From Burkholderiales bacterium 67-32 (GTDB lineage Bacteria; Pseudomonadota; Gammaproteobacteria; Burkholderiales; Burkholderiaceae_B), in NCBI GenBank assembly GCA_001898625.1, contig MKUP01000022.1, positions 248,001 through 312,000 on the forward strand: a stretch of 64,000 nucleotides of DNA, written 5' to 3'. Below the pieces are notes generated by a model. The model did not search any database and was not told the origin of the DNA. It saw nothing but the letters and a program-made list of their open reading frames with translations. Below, piece by piece: positions 61,121 to 64,000 of this stretch; position 1 is the stretch's first letter; every line of letters begins with the position of its first letter. A program made the translations under genes and the position numbers.

Positions 61121-62662
61121 TTGCTGCCGAGAGTCATGCTAGTAACGTCGGAGGCCCTGCCGCTCGCCAAGACCGGCGGCCTGGGCGATGCGGTGAGCGG
61201 CCTGGCGCGGGCCCTGCGCGATGCGCACGTCGACGCCACCATCTTCATGCCCGCCTATGAAAGCGCGCTGCATGCCGCCAGCGACCTGGAAAAGGTGGCC
61301 GATCTGCCCGGGCTGATCGGCGGCGATGCCGAGGTCTGGGCGGGATGGGTGGCCGATACCGAGATACCGGTGCTGCTGTTGCGCAACGACGCCCTGTACG
61401 TGCGCCCCGGCAACCCCTACCTGGATGCGGACGGGAGGGAGTATCCCGACAATGGAATCCGCTTTGCCGCGCTGGCCCAGGCGGCAAAGCGGATTTCGGT
61501 GGGCGAGACGCCGATCAGGGTGCCGCACGTGGTGCATGCCCACGATTGGCACGCGGCGCTTACGCCGTTGTACCTGCACGCCGCCGGCATCAAGCGGCCG
61601 AAGACGGTGCTGACCATCCACAACCTCGCGTTCCAGGGCAACTTCCCGCTGCACCTGGCCGAGCAACTCGGTATTCCACCCGCTTATCGCGGCAGCGACG
61701 GCGTGGAATTCTGGGGCAACCTGAACTTCATGAAGGCGGGGCTGCGCTACGCCGACAAGATCACCACGGTCAGCGCCACCTACGCGCGCGAGATCCTGAC
61801 ACCGGCGTTCGGCCACGGATTGGAGGGCGTGCTGGGTTTGCGCGCCCATGAACTGCACGCCATCCCCAACGGCATCGACACCGAAGTCTGGGACCCGGGT
61901 TGCGATCCCTACCTGCCCGAGCATTTCTCCGCCCTGGACATGCGCGGCAAGATCCGCAACAAGCTGGAAATGCAGCGTGCGTTCGGCCTGCCCACCGATC
62001 CGGAGGCGCCGCTGCTCGCCATGGGCAGCCGCCTGACCTCGCAGAAAATGGCGGATCTGGCGATCAAGGTGTTCCCCCTGCTGCTGGCGGCGCATCCACG
62101 TCTGCAGATCGCCGTGCTCGGCTGCGGCGAACGCGCGCTGGAAGCGGCATTGCAAGACCTGTCCTCGCATCATTCCCGCAACCTGGGCGTGCACATCGGT
62201 TACGACGAACGGCGCGGCCACCTGCTGCATGCCGGCGCGGACATGCTGCTGCACGGCAGCCGCTTCGAGCCTTTCGGCCTGACCCCGCTTTATTCCATGC
62301 TGTACGGAACCGTGCCCATCGCGTCCCGCGTCGGCGGACTGGCCGACAGCATCACCGGCCTGTCGCCGGAACCGGATGCCGAGGTCGGCTCGGCCACGGG
62401 CATCCTGTTCGACGGAGACAGGCCCGCCAACATGCTGGCGGCCGTCGAACGCGCGCTGGAGACGTTTGCCCAGCCTCAGCGGTGGTCGGCCCTGCAGAAG
62501 AACGGGATGACCCGTCATTTCGGCTGGGAAACCTCCGCTGCCCAGTATGTGGAGCTGTACCGCATGCTCGCGCCGGTCGCTCCCGTGGGCGCGCCCATGG
62601 TTGCCCGCCGTCCGGAGACGGCCGGCGCTCCGGTCGAGGCCAGCGTACGGAAACGGGCCTGA
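61121..62662 (+). CDS. glgA: glycogen synthase (ADP-glucose type, GT5)
   Basis: 513 residues from a TTG with GGAGA seven bases upstream (ATG 61136 is the alternative). Marks of the GT5 family: KTGGLGDAVSGL near residue 17, which is the glucosyl-donor-binding KxGGL; VVHAHDWHAAL near 136, and the C-terminal GSRFEPFGLTPLYSMLYGTVPI near 383 with the catalytic Glu. It transfers glucose from ADP-glucose to alpha-1,4-glucan. It overlaps the next gene (TGATG). Confidence 0.94.
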   Translation: MLPRVMLVTSEALPLAKTGGLGDAVSGLARALRDAHVDATIFMPAYESALHAASDLEKVADLPGLIGGDAEVWAGWVADTEIPVLLLRNDALYVRPGNPYLDADGREYPDNGIRFAALAQAAKRISVGETPIRVPHVVHAHDWHAALTPLYLHAAGIKRPKTVLTIHNLAFQGNFPLHLAEQLGIPPAYRGSDGVEFWGNLNFMKAGLRYADKITTVSATYAREILTPAFGHGLEGVLGLRAHELHAIPNGIDTEVWDPGCDPYLPEHFSALDMRGKIRNKLEMQRAFGLPTDPEAPLLAMGSRLTSQKMADLAIKVFPLLLAAHPRLQIAVLGCGERALEAALQDLSSHHSRNLGVHIGYDERRGHLLHAGADMLLHGSRFEPFGLTPLYSMLYGTVPIASRVGGLADSITGLSPEPDAEVGSATGILFDGDRPANMLAAVERALETFAQPQRWSALQKNGMTRHFGWETSAAQYVELYRMLAPVAPVGAPMVARRPETAGAPVEASVRKRA

Positions 62663-64000
62663 TGGCGGCGCGACGTCGACCGCCGCTGCGTATCTGCCAG
62701 GCCAGGGGCTCGGCCCTGGGACCGGTGCTGGACGGCGCGCGCGCCCTGGCCGCGCCCTGGCGCGGATGGCTGGAGACGGCCGCCGGACTGGGATTCGGAC
62801 AGGTGCTGGCCGACGCGCGCGGCGCCGGCGACGAGGCCGCGTGCGAGGCGCTGGTGCGCGCCGCGTCCCGGCGTCGGCTGGAGCTTTATCTGGATTGTCC
62901 GCCAGCCGGCGACGAGGCCGGATACGCGGTCGACTGGGCGGAACGCGGCCCCTTGTGGCGCGACCTGGGCGCCAGGGGGCTGCTGATCAGGGGCTTGGCG
63001 ACATCCGGGCCATTGCCGGAGCGGCTGGCGCCGCTGCGCGAGTGCGCGGAAGGCCTGGACCTGCTGGCGTGGACGCCGGGCCTGTCGCGCGAGGCGGTGC
63101 GCGGCCTGCGCGGCCTGGGGTTTTCCCACGTGTTCTCGTCGCTGGCCTGGTGGGATTTCCGCAGCGCCTGGTTGATGGACGAATGGCATGCGCTGGCGGA
63201 TACCGGTTGCGCCGTGCTGGCCTTTCCGTCGGACCCGTATGGGGCCGGCGCGGCGGGCGTCGGCGTGCCGGATGCCGAGGTGCGGCGACGCGCCTCGATC
63301 CGCGCGCTATGGGCGGCCGCCACCTGCGGTGCGGGCTGGCTGGTGCCCATGGGGTACGAACGGCATGGCCTGGACGGTGCGCCGCACGATCAGTTGGACC
63401 TGAGTGCGGACCTCCGGGCGGCGAACCGCTGGCTGGCACGGGCGCCGGCCGACGACGTGGCGCTGCTGCCGCTGGGCGGCGCGGACGCGTCCATCGCCAT
63501 GCTGCTGCGCCGCGGCGCCGGGCAGCGAGGCCGGCGCAGCCATCTGCTGCTGTTCAATCCCGATCTGCTGGCCGCTTCGGCGGTGGACTGGCCCATGATC
63601 CAGTCCAGGCTGCCGGACGGCGCGCAGCGGCCAGCCGAGGGCGGCGTGCCCGTCACGCTGGGGCCCGGCGCCGCGCATGTCGTGGAACTGGGGCCCGCGC
63701 CGCCCGTACTGGCCGGGCTGCCGCGCCGGCGGTCGCTGACCGCAGCCATGGGCGCGGCCCGCGTGGCGATCGAGGCGGTCGAGCCCGCCATCGAGCAGGG
63801 CCGCTTCGCGGTCAAGCGCACGCCGGGCGAAGCACTGGCGGTGCGCGCCGACATCTTGATGGATGGCCACGACAAGCTGGCCGCCGATCTGCTCTGGCGC
63901 GCTGCCGACGAGGAAGCCTGGACCCGGGTGCCCATGGTCCACCTGGGCAATGATCGCTGGGAGGCCGTCTGCCGCTTCGAACGCGTGGGCATGGGCTGCT
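62662..64000 (+). CDS. glgE: GlgE-like alpha-1,4-glucan:maltose-1-phosphate maltosyltransferase, 3' truncated by the window edge
   Basis: An ATG at 62662 overlaps the glgA stop (TGATG) and the frame stays open to the window end (446 codons). The first 380 residues form an Arg/Ala/Leu-rich extension with glycosidase-barrel-like patches (FSHVFSSLAWWDFRSAWLMDEWH by position, about 150-175). From about residue 384 the sequence (VKRTPGEALAVRADILMDGHD, then RVPM and DRWEAVCRFERVG) is the N-terminal beta-domain (DUF3416 type) of GlgE. GlgE extends alpha-glucans using maltose-1-phosphate. The catalytic GH13 part lies beyond the window. Position after glgA supports the pathway. Confidence 0.8.
   Translation, partial: MAARRRPPLRICQARGSALGPVLDGARALAAPWRGWLETAAGLGFGQVLADARGAGDEAACEALVRAASRRRLELYLDCPPAGDEAGYAVDWAERGPLWRDLGARGLLIRGLATSGPLPERLAPLRECAEGLDLLAWTPGLSREAVRGLRGLGFSHVFSSLAWWDFRSAWLMDEWHALADTGCAVLAFPSDPYGAGAAGVGVPDAEVRRRASIRALWAAATCGAGWLVPMGYERHGLDGAPHDQLDLSADLRAANRWLARAPADDVALLPLGGADASIAMLLRRGAGQRGRRSHLLLFNPDLLAASAVDWPMIQSRLPDGAQRPAEGGVPVTLGPGAAHVVELGPAPPVLAGLPRRRSLTAAMGAARVAIEAVEPAIEQGRFAVKRTPGEALAVRADILMDGHDKLAADLLWRAADEEAWTRVPMVHLGNDRWEAVCRFERVGMGC

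Noticed and set aside
1-64000. CRISPR array or cas genes
   Set aside because: No regularly spaced direct repeats and no Cas-like protein were seen.

Overview
The window is high-GC DNA, compact and densely coded, from a betaproteobacterium of the family Alcaligenaceae, most likely Bordetella or a close relative such as Achromobacter. The pointers are two Bug-type periplasmic receptors, two complete Liv-type ABC uptake operons, an Ala/Lys-rich histone H1-like protein and an RdgC, TerC and MFS-rich core. I cannot name the species from sequence alone.

Layout. (1) 1-5134 is the right end of a tailed prophage: a truncated tail protein, a second tail-associated protein, two holin-like membrane proteins, an endolysin, a DUF6527 protein and an Rz/Rz1 spanin pair with Rz1 nested inside Rz. 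(2) 5183-9075 is an accessory strip, lower in GC at its left end. It holds an ABC-ATPase/TOPRIM (OLD- or PARIS-like) protein, gene debris, a Phd/VapC-type toxin-antitoxin pair with a palindromic operator, and a HEPN-like protein. (3) 9134-12638 returns to core genes: arylamine N-acetyltransferase, a YkvA protein, a divergent DmeR/DmeF nickel-cobalt efflux pair with its operator, and an exported hypothetical protein. (4) 12822-16422 is a glucarate locus: glucarate dehydratase, a Bug receptor, and a divergent LacI regulator with two identical palindromic operators. (5) 16481-28228 holds a ParB-like protein, two lipoproteins, an Old Yellow Enzyme, an HPP-CBS protein, a cyclic-di-GMP phosphodiesterase followed by an HDOD protein, a three-gene DUF2157/DUF4401/GDYXXLXY membrane operon, and serine acetyltransferase.

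(6) 28426-33063 is a first livKHMGF operon. It is followed by a LysR regulator, a class II aldolase, a second Bug receptor and an MFS exporter (to 37343). (7) 37476-37958 is the histone H1-like gene, separated from the convergent aldehyde dehydrogenase by a strong two-way terminator. (8) 38019-45133 is a second livKHMGF operon ending in the aldehyde dehydrogenase, with a divergent AraC regulator. (9) 45255-52722 has a small membrane protein, a yybP-ykoY manganese riboswitch ahead of terC, an EptA-like phosphoethanolamine transferase, two drug-type MFS transporters, rdgC and dodecin. (10) 52850-57629 is a probable iron-regulated redox operon: PepSY membrane protein, DUF2271 protein, DUF4198 protein, ApbE flavin transferase, and a membrane-anchored flavodoxin/NADPH reductase. 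The DUF2271 protein carries an ApbE-type flavinylation motif (DGISGAT), so the operon reads as a trans-membrane electron path. (11) 57630-60803 has two MFS transporters and an ankyrin protein. (12) 61121-64000 starts a glycogen / alpha-glucan operon (glgA, then a glgE with a long N-terminal extension cut by the window end).

At least four copies of a GC-rich, multi-hairpin dispersed repeat lie between genes (29740, 45138, 54874, 54984). They confuse start-codon assignment of livH and apbE.
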